Positions 56,801 to 62,512 are shown, counted from the first letter of the stretch. The stretch: DNA of 64,000 nucleotides from Drosophila persimilis (GCF_003286085.1 NW_020825321.1:3038001-3102000); one strand, 5' to 3'. Notes: generated by a model not told the origin, from the sequence alone. Program-made: numbers and translations.

Positions 56801-59234
56801 CCGATCCTAGAAGCGCATATTGCTTAGAGACTATAAGAGCTAGAGCAACGACATTTTGTATCCAGAATTCTGTGCTATGTCACTGTTACAAGCGTAATTC
56901 AAAACTTCGCCACGCCCACTTCCGCCCCCAGATCCGATCTGATCCAGATTCGGCAATCTGGTAGATATGGTCATTCTCTATGATTGAGCGTTCTTAATTT
57001 TCTCGTATCTTCAAAATTGTGGATTCCAAAGATTTTCGTCCTTTGTGGGGTCGTAAAGAAGCGGGCCGAAATTTAGAAATACACTTGTAACAGTGACATT
57101 TTACAGAAGTCTGGATACAAAAAGTCACTGCTCTAGAAAATAGAAAATTAAAAAAGTTGAAAATCTTATGGACAAGGAAGTTAAACTTATGGAAAATTTA
57201 CTTTTTATTTTCACTTTTAAAATTCTTATTCTTACAAAACATTGGTTAAAATATACAATTGAGATGAAAGAGTGATAAAACTACTGAGTAATACTGGTGT
57301 GTCACAGAAAACTCTAGATTTGATAAGTCCTCCATAAAATCCGTAGGTTACACAGGATCTTATTTCGAAATTTTCGGACACCTTTTTCGGCGCTCACGCA
57401 TAACAATGAGAATTGTAGCACAGAGTTGTAGTATCTAAAAAATAATTTTGTGAAATGTTGGTCTTTGTTTATTTTATTCTATAGGTTTTCATTAGCAATT
57501 AAAGAAAGATATCTTTTTATAGTAACTCAAAAGTGCAATCCTTAAAATGAACTTAGGCTCAGGCCATTGTAATATATTTTTCAGAAATGTTATTTTTATT
57601 TATTTAGTTAACCTCAGTGTCGGTAACCATGCTCGTGCTGGAAGAGCTCCATACGCTGGAGCACCAACTCCTTACACCATTTTATACGCCGATTCCCCAA
57701 CCATTTGCTGGACGTAGGGGTCTCAGCCTGTAGATTGAACTTCCAATTTGTTCTTGGCCGGCTTCTTGCGAATGTTTGTCTTCCAGCCTGACCAAGCCTG
57801 AAATTATCGAATTTATTATAATAATGTGTTTCTATTTCTGTGCAACATATACCTTTTTCCAAGCCAATGATTGGCCAAACCAACCGATTGGCAGCCCAAC
57901 AGCATTGAGAGCGCCGCAAATCTCTGCCCACTTGGCATCGAAAATAGCTCGGTCGCCCTTCACGAAACCTCTTGCCAAGTCTGGGTTTTCCTTCATGAAA
58001 TCCACCAGAATTTCATCGTGCTGAGATTATTTAAGAACTAAGCGACAGTTTTAAAATCAAAAAATTGATTTGTTACACTTATGTATGTGCATTTTGCGGT
58101 CCGAATTAAATGTGGCGGGAATCAGTTGTCTTTACCCTGTTATGTTACGCACACAATTTAGTATGTTACGAGCACAAACTGAGCTGTTACATGCAATTTA
58201 GGCTGTTAGGCAAACAAAAATTTTAAACTTTCCGAAAACCCAATATGATTGTGACAGCTGGGACGAAAACGTAAAGTGTTGTTGCTCTGTAGATACATTT
58301 TTTTTCTTTTTGTAATTAAGATTCGTTTTTTTTATATAAAAACCCGTTTACTTACGGAAAAATGTTAGGAAAGTAAAAACCGGAGCCAGCCTGACTATAA
58401 AAAAAATGCGAATTGATTTGCTAGCCAGAGAATTTCTAAGAAATGTGTAAAGAAACAGTGCAGCAGTATTTTTAAGCAGATCAGATCGGTTGTCCACTGC
58501 TGACCAAACGTTGGACCGGCAGTACCTTCATTAATTTCACACCTTACTTCCACGGCTTACTTTTTAGTGCTGTAATCTTATTTTATTTTTTTGTCATTGA
58601 TTTAACACCATTAAAAGTAAACAATCAAACGAACTAAAAACTTCGAAAAAAATTAAATTGTTAGAAAAAATAGGTGGCCAATTTTTAGCTTGAGCTGGTT
58701 TCATACAACGACATCGAATGGGAATTTATTTATATAAAGGATTAAAGGGATTAAAAAATTTGAAGTCTTAAACTATGCTGATACAGATAAACTAGATATT
58801 CAATAACATTTCTATAACTGTAACGCTTTATAAAAGTGAAATGTGTTTTATCAGTGTGTTTAACGAAATCTCTAGTAGCGCTACTACAGTTGATCTAAAG
58901 CGTCAATTCAGTTTAATTCGGTTGGCTTGGCATCTGTATCACGCCCGATAATGTCGGTCTACTCGACTAGCAACATATGTATGTATAATCCATAGAAACG
59001 TTAATCGGATTTCAGAAACTTTCGAATTTCATTGTATTAACGAATCAAATGCTTAATTGGGGTTCAAAATTTCTGCATATTAACAAATTTAATTTAATTG
59101 CCAAATAAAACGCAACCCCCATTTGCAGGAACCTCAGACCAAAATAGGATCAGCACATTAACCATGGTCATCATTTTAACAGTTATCGTCAAATGTGTCT
59201 TCATTAGTTTTGCAACACTGGCCGTTTGTTACAG
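27100..59234 (+). CDS. mmd: ADAM-family membrane protein, catalytically dead (mind-meld-like), 11 exons seen
   Basis: Exons: 27100-27399, 27461-27630, 27711-27880, 27943-28106, 28238-28402, 28460-28604, 28682-28853, 52980-53099, 53180-53357, 53494-53644, 59129-59234. All have GT-AG ends and keep one frame. Order: end of prodomain, furin-type RSKR, metalloprotease-like domain, disintegrin, Cys-rich, EGF-like, stalk, transmembrane. The zinc motif reads [12 protein letters not shown]: the three His remain, but Met replaces the catalytic Glu, so no protease activity is expected. This is like vertebrate ADAM11/22/23, which act as adhesion or receptor proteins. The N-terminal exons lie upstream, outside the window or unseen. 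The intron of 24.1 kb between exons 7 and 8 is full of transposons. The symbol is my best match from memory; the family assignment is much firmer than the symbol. Confidence 0.85.
27461..27630 (+). CDS. ADAM exon 2: protease-like domain
   Basis: Begins [18 protein letters not shown] after the TTGCAAG acceptor and ends in phase 2 before GTAAGA. It contains [20 protein letters not shown], the usual ADAM stretch ahead of the active site. Confidence 0.9.
27711..27880 (+). CDS. ADAM exon 3: altered zinc-binding motif
   Basis: Encodes [19 protein letters not shown] and then [14 protein letters not shown]. In active ADAMs the second residue of this motif is Glu; here codon ATG gives Met. Donor GTAAGA at 27881. 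Confidence 0.92.
27943..28106 (+). CDS. ADAM exon 4: end of protease-like domain
   Basis: Encodes [15 protein letters not shown] (the Met-turn region, CIM) and [13 protein letters not shown], ending at LCLLNKPNE. Donor GTGAGC. Confidence 0.92.
28238..28402 (+). CDS. ADAM exon 5: disintegrin domain, first half
   Basis: Encodes [28 protein letters not shown] and GACCDQCR with the Cys spacing of ADAM disintegrin domains. Donor GTATGT. Confidence 0.92.
28460..28604 (+). CDS. ADAM exon 6: disintegrin loop
   Basis: Encodes [20 protein letters not shown] and then the Cys-rich start NGSPCG. The integrin-loop position carries NECD, not RGD. Donor GTGCGT. Confidence 0.92.
28682..28853 (+). CDS. ADAM exon 7: Cys-rich domain
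   Basis: Encodes [19 protein letters not shown] and [10 protein letters not shown]. It ends in phase 2 (GA) before GTAAGT at 28854, the donor of the ~24.1 kb intron. The same donor can also join a nearby acceptor at 28906 (see the candidate alternative exon). Confidence 0.92.
28907..28988 (+). CDS. Candidate alternative last exon of the ADAM gene
   Basis: A 53-nt intron (28854-28906, GTAAGT to TTTGCATAG) would join exon 7 in frame to 27 codons ending TGA at 28986-28988. The tail is D-N-T-I-R-N-V-W-G followed by the hydrophobic [24 protein letters not shown] signals follow at 29192 and 29212. This would give a protein cut off within the Cys-rich domain with a hydrophobic end (membrane or lipid anchor). 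The phase match, typical fly intron length and downstream signals support it, but a 27-codon frame can occur by chance. Confidence 0.35.
28989..29394. other. Spacer in the large ADAM intron
   Basis: Contains homopolymer runs near 29110-29180 and two AATAAA motifs (29192, 29212). No transposon was recognised. If the alternative exon is real, the first part is its 3' UTR. Confidence 0.4.
29395..30050 (-). pseudogene. BEL/Pao pol 3' end (family BEL-4) and adjoining LTR-like DNA
   Basis: The complement of about 29620-29880 encodes [44 protein letters not shown] and [10 protein letters not shown], which is the DUF5641 integrase C-terminus of a BEL/Pao element. Upstream pieces (29880-30045) include [14 protein letters not shown] sequence with stops. 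29395-29600 is probably the start of a 3' LTR (a CCCCCGTAAAG-type purine tract on minus at 29630), but its ends are not fixed. Confidence 0.75.
30055..31892 (-). mobile_element. CR1-like LINE copy II, internally deleted, with Jockey-derived 3' tail
   Basis: Colinear with copy III. Parts: a short tail with AAACGCG.ACATGCAGG next to a T-run (30047-30060); RT C-terminus (complement of 30196-30462); RT thumb (complement of 30450-30839, with [36 protein letters not shown] and [20 protein letters not shown]); the active site near 30980; EN-RT linker pieces 31190-31530; ORF1 C-terminus to 31887 ([15 protein letters not shown]). The 5' end is cut at 31892 against an opposite-strand LINE. Confidence 0.85.
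31893..32280 (+). pseudogene. LINE 3' fragment, same group as 1-905
   Basis: On the plus strand, [11 protein letters not shown] and [17 protein letters not shown] sequence matches 405-560 closely at the DNA level (for example CTTCTTATGAGAGT and CATGGAATTCTCTTTCTCCACAAAC). It runs into a degraded 3' UTR similar to 640-850. Confidence 0.75.
32281..32600 (+). pseudogene. Jockey-clade RT C-terminal scrap and LINE tail
   Basis: 32281-32457 encodes [35 protein letters not shown] and HPVDLPNRM, like the conserved end of Jockey/Doc/BS ORF2 (R..HPN.L and P.DLP). 32530-32600 repeats TTTAACTGACCATGGTTCAA, similar to 855-880 of the first LINE, so two tails are interleaved. Confidence 0.55.
32736..33594 (+). 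mobile_element. DINE-1/INE-1-like element, 5' truncated
   Basis: Starts at GATTCTGCGTTTTTAG, about 250 bp into the full element, and runs to GAGTATCGGGTATAA. The microsatellite at 33410-33457 has at least ten 4-bp GACG/GACA units. Confidence 0.9.
33595..33940 (+). pseudogene. Jockey-clade ORF1 (gag-like) fragment
   Basis: Plus-strand frames carry [24 protein letters not shown] sequence and, after a shift, [20 protein letters not shown]. This resembles the CxxCxxxGHxxxYC knuckle of Jockey ORF1, with the Gly and last Cys mutated. Confidence 0.6.
34130..34472 (+). pseudogene. CR1-like EN-RT linker fragment, plus strand
   Basis: The DNA matches the reverse complement of about 39060-39330: TCTTGTGTCCCGCATTCTTG, GGAAAGCCCCCTTGGTTTAC, and CAGTTCTTAATGCTCAATGC. 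It is inverted relative to copies I-III and degraded. Confidence 0.8.
34473..34720 (+). repeat. BEL-3 5' LTR, 3' portion
   Basis: About 170 bp align with 46158-46330 with scattered differences. The upstream part of the LTR present at 45870-46157 is absent here; CR1-like DNA abuts instead. A TATAAAG box (34503-34509) could be its promoter. Confidence 0.75.
34953..36400 (+). pseudogene. BEL-3 gag, broken
   Basis: 34953-35300 is an open frame starting [20 protein letters not shown] and continuing with [15 protein letters not shown], a helical BEL gag N-terminus. Further on, with several frameshifts and stops, come [19 protein letters not shown] (about 35627-35690, DUF1759 signature), the helical region to 36120, and [16 protein letters not shown] (about 36279-36330, CCHC-like). 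The ATG at 34953 follows an A-rich leader. Confidence 0.8.
36558..36790 (-). pseudogene. Jockey ORF2 C-terminal region
   Basis: The minus frame has [35 protein letters not shown] and ARPLMRLK, the conserved last segment of Jockey-type RT ORFs. It is joined to the endonuclease by an internal deletion at about 36790-36826. Confidence 0.7.
36826..37335 (-). pseudogene. Jockey ORF2 AP-endonuclease fragment
   Basis: The frame includes [29 protein letters not shown] (the GGDWNAKH block with the catalytic Asp and Asn), [20 protein letters not shown] and [11 protein letters not shown] (the terminal SDH). The first endonuclease motifs are upstream and damaged. Part of the frame between GGDWNARH and the SDH block is intact. 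Confidence 0.85.
37620..38830 (-). pseudogene. CR1-like copy III reverse transcriptase
   Basis: In minus order: [19 protein letters not shown] (about 38820-38765), [20 protein letters not shown] (about 38700-38640), a deletion, [11 protein letters not shown] and [10 protein letters not shown] (about 38440-38370, catalytic), [56 protein letters not shown] and a C-terminus ending [10 protein letters not shown]. The finger-palm region before TLFINDLP is deleted, so it is inactive. Confidence 0.85.
38840..39676 (-). pseudogene. CR1-like copy III endonuclease end and EN-RT linker
   Basis: A 278-residue open frame. It includes [18 protein letters not shown] and [12 protein letters not shown] (the H of the final endonuclease motif, degenerate) and then the linker with [35 protein letters not shown] and [17 protein letters not shown]. 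It is the longest intact frame of ORF2. Confidence 0.85.
39694..40096 (-). pseudogene. CR1-like copy III endonuclease N-terminal pieces
   Basis: Complement of 39908-40096 has [20 protein letters not shown] (the catalytic Glu in TETWL). Complement of 39694-39918 has a strand with [20 protein letters not shown]. They are separated by a frameshift around 39910. Confidence 0.85.
40132..41185 (-). pseudogene. CR1-like copy III ORF1 (PHD-like zinc finger and RRM-like region)
   Basis: Complement of 40991-41185 starts [16 protein letters not shown] after an upstream extension and contains [18 protein letters not shown]. The next frame (41013-40132) continues with [16 protein letters not shown], completing a C4HC3-like PHD finger. 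Then come a Ser/Thr/Pro-rich linker and [20 protein letters not shown] ... [10 protein letters not shown], an RRM-like end with [10 protein letters not shown]. One frameshift lies near 41000. ORF1 proteins of this type bind RNA in the retroelement particle. Confidence 0.85.
41613..41770. other. Spacer between CR1-like copy III and the Jockey ORF1 side
   Basis: Contains a G-run and T-run (41635-41650) but no recognisable coding sequence. Confidence 0.4.
41790..42030. repeat. Tandem duplication of ~150 bp
   Basis: The segment GATAGTAGAGTAAGGCGTGA...TATAAATTGTACCAATAACAT at 41814-41890 recurs at 41943-42025 with small changes and TA-rich middles. It lies just 3' of the Jockey ORF1 end. Confidence 0.8.
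42000..43494 (-). pseudogene. Jockey ORF1 (nucleocapsid-like), broken into frames
   Basis: Frames read leftward. 43494-43234 and 43183-42818 are Ser/Asp-rich ([20 protein letters not shown]). 42787-42548 is a globular segment ([33 protein letters not shown]), like Jockey/HeT-A Gag. 42421-42000 has three knuckles ([42 protein letters not shown]). The order is exactly Jockey ORF1. Stops and shifts occur at about 43200, 42800 and 42500. Confidence 0.85.
43844..43931 (-). mobile_element. Short LOA-tail insertion A (88 bp) with 11-bp target duplication
   Basis: Its reverse complement matches the 3' end of the LOA element at 62515-62600 and ends in a CCTAA-type tail. The flanks repeat GGTGCAGCAAG (43833-43843 and 43932-43942), a clear target-site duplication, so this is a discrete insertion into BEL-3. 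It can fold: CGGGCTC/GAGCCCG and GGCCG/CGGCC stems. Confidence 0.9.
43970..44225 (+). pseudogene. BEL-3 aspartic protease (DUF1758)
   Basis: The frame includes [20 protein letters not shown] and [19 protein letters not shown], the catalytic DSGS and the usual next block. Nonsense and a frameshift follow near 44215. Confidence 0.88.
44480..44800 (+). pseudogene. BEL-3 reverse transcriptase piece
   Basis: Contains [39 protein letters not shown] and [13 protein letters not shown], the RT fingers of BEL/Pao, and VFTVDIERM (first palm Asp). It is fused to env-like sequence at about 44795, so the YxDD part and everything to the end of pol is deleted. Confidence 0.88.
44800..45447 (+). pseudogene. 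Env-like gene of BEL-3 (baculovirus-F-like), broken
   Basis: After the deletion junction the frame to about 45043 ends with a basic furin-type RKRR and a hydrophobic, Gly-rich segment. The next frame, 45040-45447, is a long coiled-coil-rich ectodomain part. This order (cleavage site, fusion-peptide-like segment, heptad-rich region) is that of the F-like envelope proteins carried by some insect LTR elements. A frameshift separates the two parts, the N-terminus is deleted, and no transmembrane end is evident before the stop at about 45447. It cannot yield a working envelope as it stands. Confidence 0.6.
45870..46453 (+). repeat. BEL-3 3' LTR
   Basis: The right part (46158-46330) aligns with 34473-34640. 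It has TATATAAAG (46189-46197) as a possible promoter. The left boundary is uncertain, between 45850 and 45900. A DINE-1 begins at 46454, close to the LTR end. Confidence 0.65.
46454..47518 (+). mobile_element. DINE-1/INE-1-like element, near full length
   Basis: Begins AAACGAGGGGGAACGTTGTG and ends GAGTATCGGGTATAA. A small internal deletion near 46735 removes part of one module. The microsatellite at 47320-47372 is the longest of all copies (13 or so GACA/GACG units). Confidence 0.92.
47522..47915 (+). pseudogene. CR1-like RT thumb, plus strand, highly degraded
   Basis: Traces of CATTTCATCCTTCC (MTFHPS), GGTGATTCTCTTGACAGAAT (GDSLDR), GTGTATGGTGTCCTCAGTAC (VWCPQY) match the reverse complement of copies I-III, in order, with heavy indels. 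It is older than those copies. Confidence 0.75.
49165..49186. other. Perfect 9-bp hairpin
   Basis: CGTAACGCC, loop CGTA, GGCGTTACG. It lies 8 bp before a second perfect hairpin. Confidence 0.8.
49195..49233. other. Perfect 12-bp hairpin
   Basis: AAAAGTGACATA (49195-49206), a 15-nt loop, TATGTCACTTTT (49222-49233). It could be a transposon end, a structured RNA or a chance palindrome. Confidence 0.8.
50820..50905 (-). mobile_element. DINE-1 5' terminal scrap, head-to-tail with the next copy
   Basis: Reverse complement of the first ~85 bp of the element (ends ACGTTTCCCCTCGT). It abuts the 3' end of the next minus-strand copy without spacer. Confidence 0.85.
50906..51921 (-). mobile_element. 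DINE-1/INE-1-like element, near full length
   Basis: From TATACCCGATACTCAAAATG to GTTGCGGTATCCGCAGCAAC. The block ATCAGCATCAATAGCCGAGT is missing at about 51010. The middle module beginning CCAAAAACGCAG is duplicated (near 51230 and 51357). Confidence 0.9.
52018..52257 (-). pseudogene. LINE ORF2 C-terminal zinc-binding fragment (I/Loa/R1-like)
   Basis: The frame has [20 protein letters not shown] and [16 protein letters not shown], the RLRIGHTRLTH...C.CG..LTV.HIL..C motif found after the RNase H region of many insect LINEs. The upstream ORF is not preserved. Confidence 0.8.
52640..52803 (+). mobile_element. Diverged DINE-1-like 3' end
   Basis: Has GGACAGACGGACGGAC, GCTATTGATGCTGATCAAAA and an end CTTCGAGTATAGGGTATAA. 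It is more diverged than the other copies, from a different subfamily. Confidence 0.8.
52980..53099 (+). CDS. ADAM exon 8: Cys-rich domain
   Basis: Encodes [17 protein letters not shown] and EYECK. It completes the split codon from exon 7 across the 24.1 kb intron. Acceptor TTTTTTTTCGACACAG; donor GTGCGT. Confidence 0.92.
53180..53357 (+). CDS. ADAM exon 9: Cys-rich domain end
   Basis: Encodes [35 protein letters not shown] and [15 protein letters not shown]. Donor GTAAGT. Confidence 0.92.
53494..53644 (+). CDS. ADAM exon 10: EGF-like motif and stalk
   Basis: Encodes [20 protein letters not shown] (EGF-like) and then a Thr/Pro/Glu-rich juxtamembrane stalk. It ends in phase 1 before GTAAGA. 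Confidence 0.92.
53772..53808. repeat. (TA)n microsatellite
   Basis: An A-run followed by about 14 TA repeats within the ADAM intron. Confidence 0.95.
54231..55514. mobile_element. PIF/Harbinger-type transposon, internally deleted (copy 2)
   Basis: Ends are TTCAGGCAGGCTCCGG and GCGGAGCCTGCCTAA. The left 100 bp match the right end of copy 1 (reverse complement), and 54640-54740 matches the MADF-side leader of copy 3 (58100-58200). The transposase side holds only traces (54480-54500, DVRDATP-like). There is no long coding frame. It sits inside the ADAM intron. Confidence 0.8.
55516..56214. other. Spacer, nothing firm
   Basis: Short echoes such as CTCGTTTGTGAGTGC and CTCGTTTGCGAGTAT (56100-56165) hint at an old repeat, but no family was recognised. 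Confidence 0.4.
56727..57140. mobile_element. Two DINE-1 pieces in opposite orientation
   Basis: 56727-56935 is reverse-oriented (microsatellite GTCTGTCTGTCTGTCC, then TAGAGCAACGACATTTTG). 56936-57137 is forward-oriented (GATCTGATCCAGATTCGGCA to AGTCTGGATACAAAAAGT). The pieces join at the shared CTTCCGCCCCC/AGATCCGATC point. Confidence 0.8.
57723..58020 (-). CDS. Harbinger MADF/Myb-SANT-like accessory protein, last two exons
   Basis: Complement of join(57723-57797, 57853-58020). The first part encodes [40 protein letters not shown] and SLAWKK, the MADF-like DNA-binding domain of PIF/Harbinger accessory proteins. A 55-nt GT-AG intron (57798-57852) follows, then [20 protein letters not shown] and a stop. 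The frame is intact across the splice. A 5' exon probably ends in AAAATG near 58100, as in copy 1. The protein would help target the transposase to the element ends. Confidence 0.75.
59129..59234 (+). CDS. ADAM exon 11: transmembrane segment
   Basis: Too short for ordinary gene calling, found by phase and context. After ATTTGCAG the frame continues the split Gly codon as TSDQNRIST and then a ~22-residue hydrophobic helix (59159-59224) ending LAVCYR. It ends either by splicing at GTAGAG (59235) or at the in-frame TAG (59236-59238). The position after the EGF-like stalk is exactly where an ADAM transmembrane helix belongs. Later cytoplasmic exons were not found in the window. Confidence 0.75.
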
Positions 59235-59238
59235 GTAG

Positions 59239-60360
59239 AGTACCAGAAAGTCAAACACACATACAAATTCAGACAAAAAAAATCATGGTTAAGGCAAGAG
59301 CGTGACCCAAATGTACATACAATAGACAAATTTCAGTATTTAAGTTAATTTTTAAATACTTATTTAAAAAAGTACAAAAAGGTTACTCTGGTTTCTTTCT
59401 TCTTCATTGTCCCTTTGTCTTTATCGATGTGTAAAATATTTGTTGTGCTTACATCATTATATAACAAAGCTACTTATTTGTATGTACTTGTCCTAAATCA
59501 TTCCATTATAAAATTATGTATGTGTATTTATGTACATGCCTTGTATCATATTGTCGTAATCACAAACCACTAAGTTTATGTGAGTTTTAATTTTATTAGT
59601 TACGTTTTTTGTTTTCATATTTTGGGTTTTATAAGGTAATACATATGAATGTATAAATGCATGAACTTTAAGCATATAAAGACAAGGAATTACTGCGGGT
59701 CTACAATATGGACATGGCTATATCGATTCATCTGCCTTTATCTAATATATGTACATTAGTCCATAGAGTTGTATTCCGTATGTTTATCTGTATTTTAAGG
59801 AATCTGTTCAATTAGTGTTTGGCTAATGTTGATTAAGTGCATTAATTTGCAAAAACATCTAGGCACGAAACTGCAATACTGTAAACATGTTTTTCCTGTA
59901 AGGTTTTCCAACACAATTAATTATAAACAACTTTGCTCATATTGCGTTCATGTTACTAAGATAAAAGACACGTCAATAGTACAGACCTCCAATAGTTTGA
60001 CCAGCTCCTTAACTCACCGAATATTGGAGAACAGTAAGATGGCATTGAATAACAAACAGTTTTGAGAATGGAGGAGATGGATAAAATATTGCATTAGAGC
60101 TGGGCATAGACTGGGCCGGGCTTCGTGGTCCCCGTGCTTTTCAGAAAATGTATACGACCATATTGCGTTATGGAATTAATATAATTGCACGAGGTGTTTA
60201 ATACATTTTTTCCGAATTTTTGTTAGAGCAGGCATTATTTTATTGTTTCAGAGTGTGAATTTATCTTTTTTTTTGCTACTGAGCTGGAGGCAGATCAATT
60301 ACAAATATTAACTAAAGCAAATATTTCTATCTATTTCTATTTCTACTTCTTTCATTTAAT
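59239..60360. other. AT-rich stretch after the transmembrane exon
   Basis: No coding sequence or transposon recognised. It is intron, or 3' UTR if the TAG at 59236 is used. Confidence 0.45.
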
Positions 60361-60369
60361 GATTTTCAT

Positions 60370-60845
60370 GGCCTTTGTTGGTTTTCAATTGAGATAGCAT
60401 ATGCCAACACAATCTTATTAGATCCTCTTCACGTAAGGCTATCTCTTTCAGGTTGGAGAGGTAGTGTAGGTAGTAGGTTATTTTTTTTAGTAAATAGAAT
60501 TGAAATAGAAAAATATAAACGATTAAATCATTTCTGGGATTGCTGCTGATCCTTATGGACTTCCAGCTATTCCTGAACAATCTCTTAAAGATTGTCTGGT
60601 TTGGTCCGCTTCGGTACCATGTACGCAAAAATAATACTACAAATCATCTAAATTCTCCGGCCATATATCGATTAGTAGGTTCTCCATTTCAGCAGACAAC
60701 ATATTGTTTTTCTAATGGCTGCAGAATTCACAATACTCATATCGAAATAATAAAAACAAAGAAATCCCTTAAGTTTAACACCTCCGTTTTCTGCTCCTTC
60801 AATTCCAAGAAACGGAATCGCTGCTTTCACAAACCCAAATAATAG
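60370..60845 (+). pseudogene. Unidentified coding remnant
   Basis: Across shifted plus frames there are protein-like stretches: AYANTILLDPLHVRLSLSGW, DPYGLPAIPEQSLKDCLVW, SPAIYRLVGSPFQQTTYCFS and FNTSVFCSFNSKKRNRCF. The codon patterns look genuine but I do not recognise the family. It has stops and shifts and no intact start. It may be a transposon ORF or an old gene copy. Confidence 0.35.
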
Positions 60846-61204
60846 ATTATATCGATGTTCACTACGATTTGGTAGCAGCCTTCCATAAATAAGATGTCGT
60901 CCTACTTAAACATTTGAAGAAGATCCGCAACTTTGGCTTTTATCAAAAAGTACTTCTTTTTCATGTTCATAATTTTATTGTCCGATTTTTTTTTTTGGCA
61001 AAAAGATGTTTTTCTATTTGCTATAAAAAACTGATTGTTAATTGCGGCATTATAGCCCGAATTCTGAACGGAGTTAATTTGACTTACTTCAACATTTCGT
61101 GATTTCGTAGTCAACTTTTGTTTGTGTCAAATCCATGAAAATATGTTTATATACATTACAAGTTTAATTTTCAAAGGTCTCAGGGTCTAAAAATGTTCAT
61201 TTTT

Positions 61205-61380
61205 TATAAAACAATAAAATATAAAGTTTCAGCCTGATTCGGCCTGAAAGTTCAAAAATCCGATATTTGGTCAATGGTTCCTATGGCAGCTATAGTATAG
61301 CTCTGATCGGATTGATTTTTGTTTGTGATTTAGAACCTTAAAATATAATCCAGCCCCCAAAATTTCAGCCCAATTGGTTA
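61205..61380. repeat. Possible old repeat
   Basis: Contains TCAATGGTTCCTATGGCAGC and TATAGTATAGCTCTGATCGG, which read like noncoding repeats I associate with Drosophila genomes. No second copy is in the window. Confidence 0.35.
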
Positions 61381-61673
61381 ACATTTAAGCCAACAATAAA
61401 TAGTTAACATTAAACTTCTCATACAAATGTGAAAATTACACATGCAGTGTATTAAAATATCGAATTCCCGCTCTCGCCTTATATTCTCATCAAAATGCTT
61501 ACGATACTTATTCCAACAATGGAAAAATCGGTGAATCGATTTATTCCCTCCAAAATTTTTGTGCGAGAAAGCCAAAAAAGAATTAGTAAATATGGCGAAA
61601 TTGCGTTCTAGTGATAAAGCTATTTTGTTGGGTCACGACTCTCCTCAAATTTTGGGAACTAAGTTACCGTCAA

Positions 61674-61766
61674 CATCACAACGTTATCACAACGGGCCGA
61701 AACCGGCCTAAGTGTGACGGGTTCCGAGCGAGCCCGGCAGCCGCCTCAACCTAATCTAACCTAACC
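61674..61766 (+). mobile_element. Short LOA-tail insertion B (93 bp) with 9-bp target duplication
   Basis: Matches the same LOA 3' end as insertion A, in opposite orientation, ending in CCTAATCTAACCTAACC. TACCGTCAA flanks it on both sides (61665-61673 and 61767-61775). Its 5' start is within a few bases of that of insertion A. Confidence 0.9.
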
Positions 61767-61799
61767 TACCGTCAATAAAGCAAGTACTCTGTGTATTTT

Positions 61800-62512
61800 T
61801 CTACAATCACAGCAAAGTTCGTTTGACAATAAAAAAATGTCTTTTGGGAAAAGGCGCGAGTTCCTGTGCGTCAAGAATATCACTGTGTGGCTAAGCTACA
61901 ACACTTATATAGCGAATGGAAAAATCTTAGAAAAAAAACAAGAATAAAACTATATACTCTTTCAGAGCTAAGGAAGCTGCTTTTGGCGCTAAGTTTGACA
62001 ATTGGTTCGATATTGCACACGCAGATGCCATGTCGATGATGAAAATTGAAGAGGACAAGACATTTCTTGAACTGCAGCGCCAGACCCAAAGATCAGGGCA
62101 TTTAGCTGGACTAGACACCATCTCGGTAAAAAAAAATCAACGAAAATGTGAACGCCAACTAACGGATCAAGTCCGAAAGCAAAAAGAGAGTGCGCGAATT
62201 GCTACTGAGATCGTATTTTATAATTTTTTTACGTAAACCATCAATATCTTCAGGACGTCTAACATATTCTGGAAGTGAATGCGAATCCAGCGATTATTCG
62301 ATGCATAATCATCTGGACATGGAAATATCGGATAACGAAACTGAACCGCCTCCAGCGAAAAGAGGCAGGAAAAATTGGTTTACCCAAAGAGTTTTATCAT
62401 GTTTAGATAAGTGGAGGATCACTAAAAATGCAGCCATGTATTTGATATCCACTATAGCTGAAGCTTTAGGCCACAAAATCAGTGAATATGCTATGAATAG
62501 GAGAACAAGGTT
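61800..62512 (+). pseudogene. Remnant of an uncharacterised insect gene, cut by LOA
   Basis: Consecutive frames give LQHLYSEWKNLRKKTRIK, FRAKEAAFGAKFDNWFDIAH, FLELQRQTQRSGHLAGLD and, after a probable intron or shift near 62220-62260, AKRGRKNWFTQRVLSCLDKW and YLISTIAEALGHKISEYAMN. I recall similar conserved but unnamed proteins (with a SLGH.V..L..N block) in other invertebrates, perhaps transposon-related. The 3' end is removed by the LOA element at 62513. It has at least one frameshift. Confidence 0.5.

Larger units (their letters stand above)
56215..58394. mobile_element. PIF/Harbinger-type transposon (copy 3), with DINE-1 insertion
   Basis: The left end GTCAGGTAGTATCTGGTTTTC and the right end AAACCGGAGCCAGCCTGAC are imperfect inverted repeats related to copies 1 and 2. 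The right half carries the best MADF accessory gene (minus). The left has transposase-like traces at about 56320-56500 ([10 protein letters not shown]). DINE-1 pieces at 56727-57140 are inserted. It sits inside the ADAM intron. Confidence 0.75.

Noticed and set aside
61378..61575. 65-residue minus-strand frame MAFSHKNFGG...
   Set aside because: Short, no family features, AT-rich context; probably chance.
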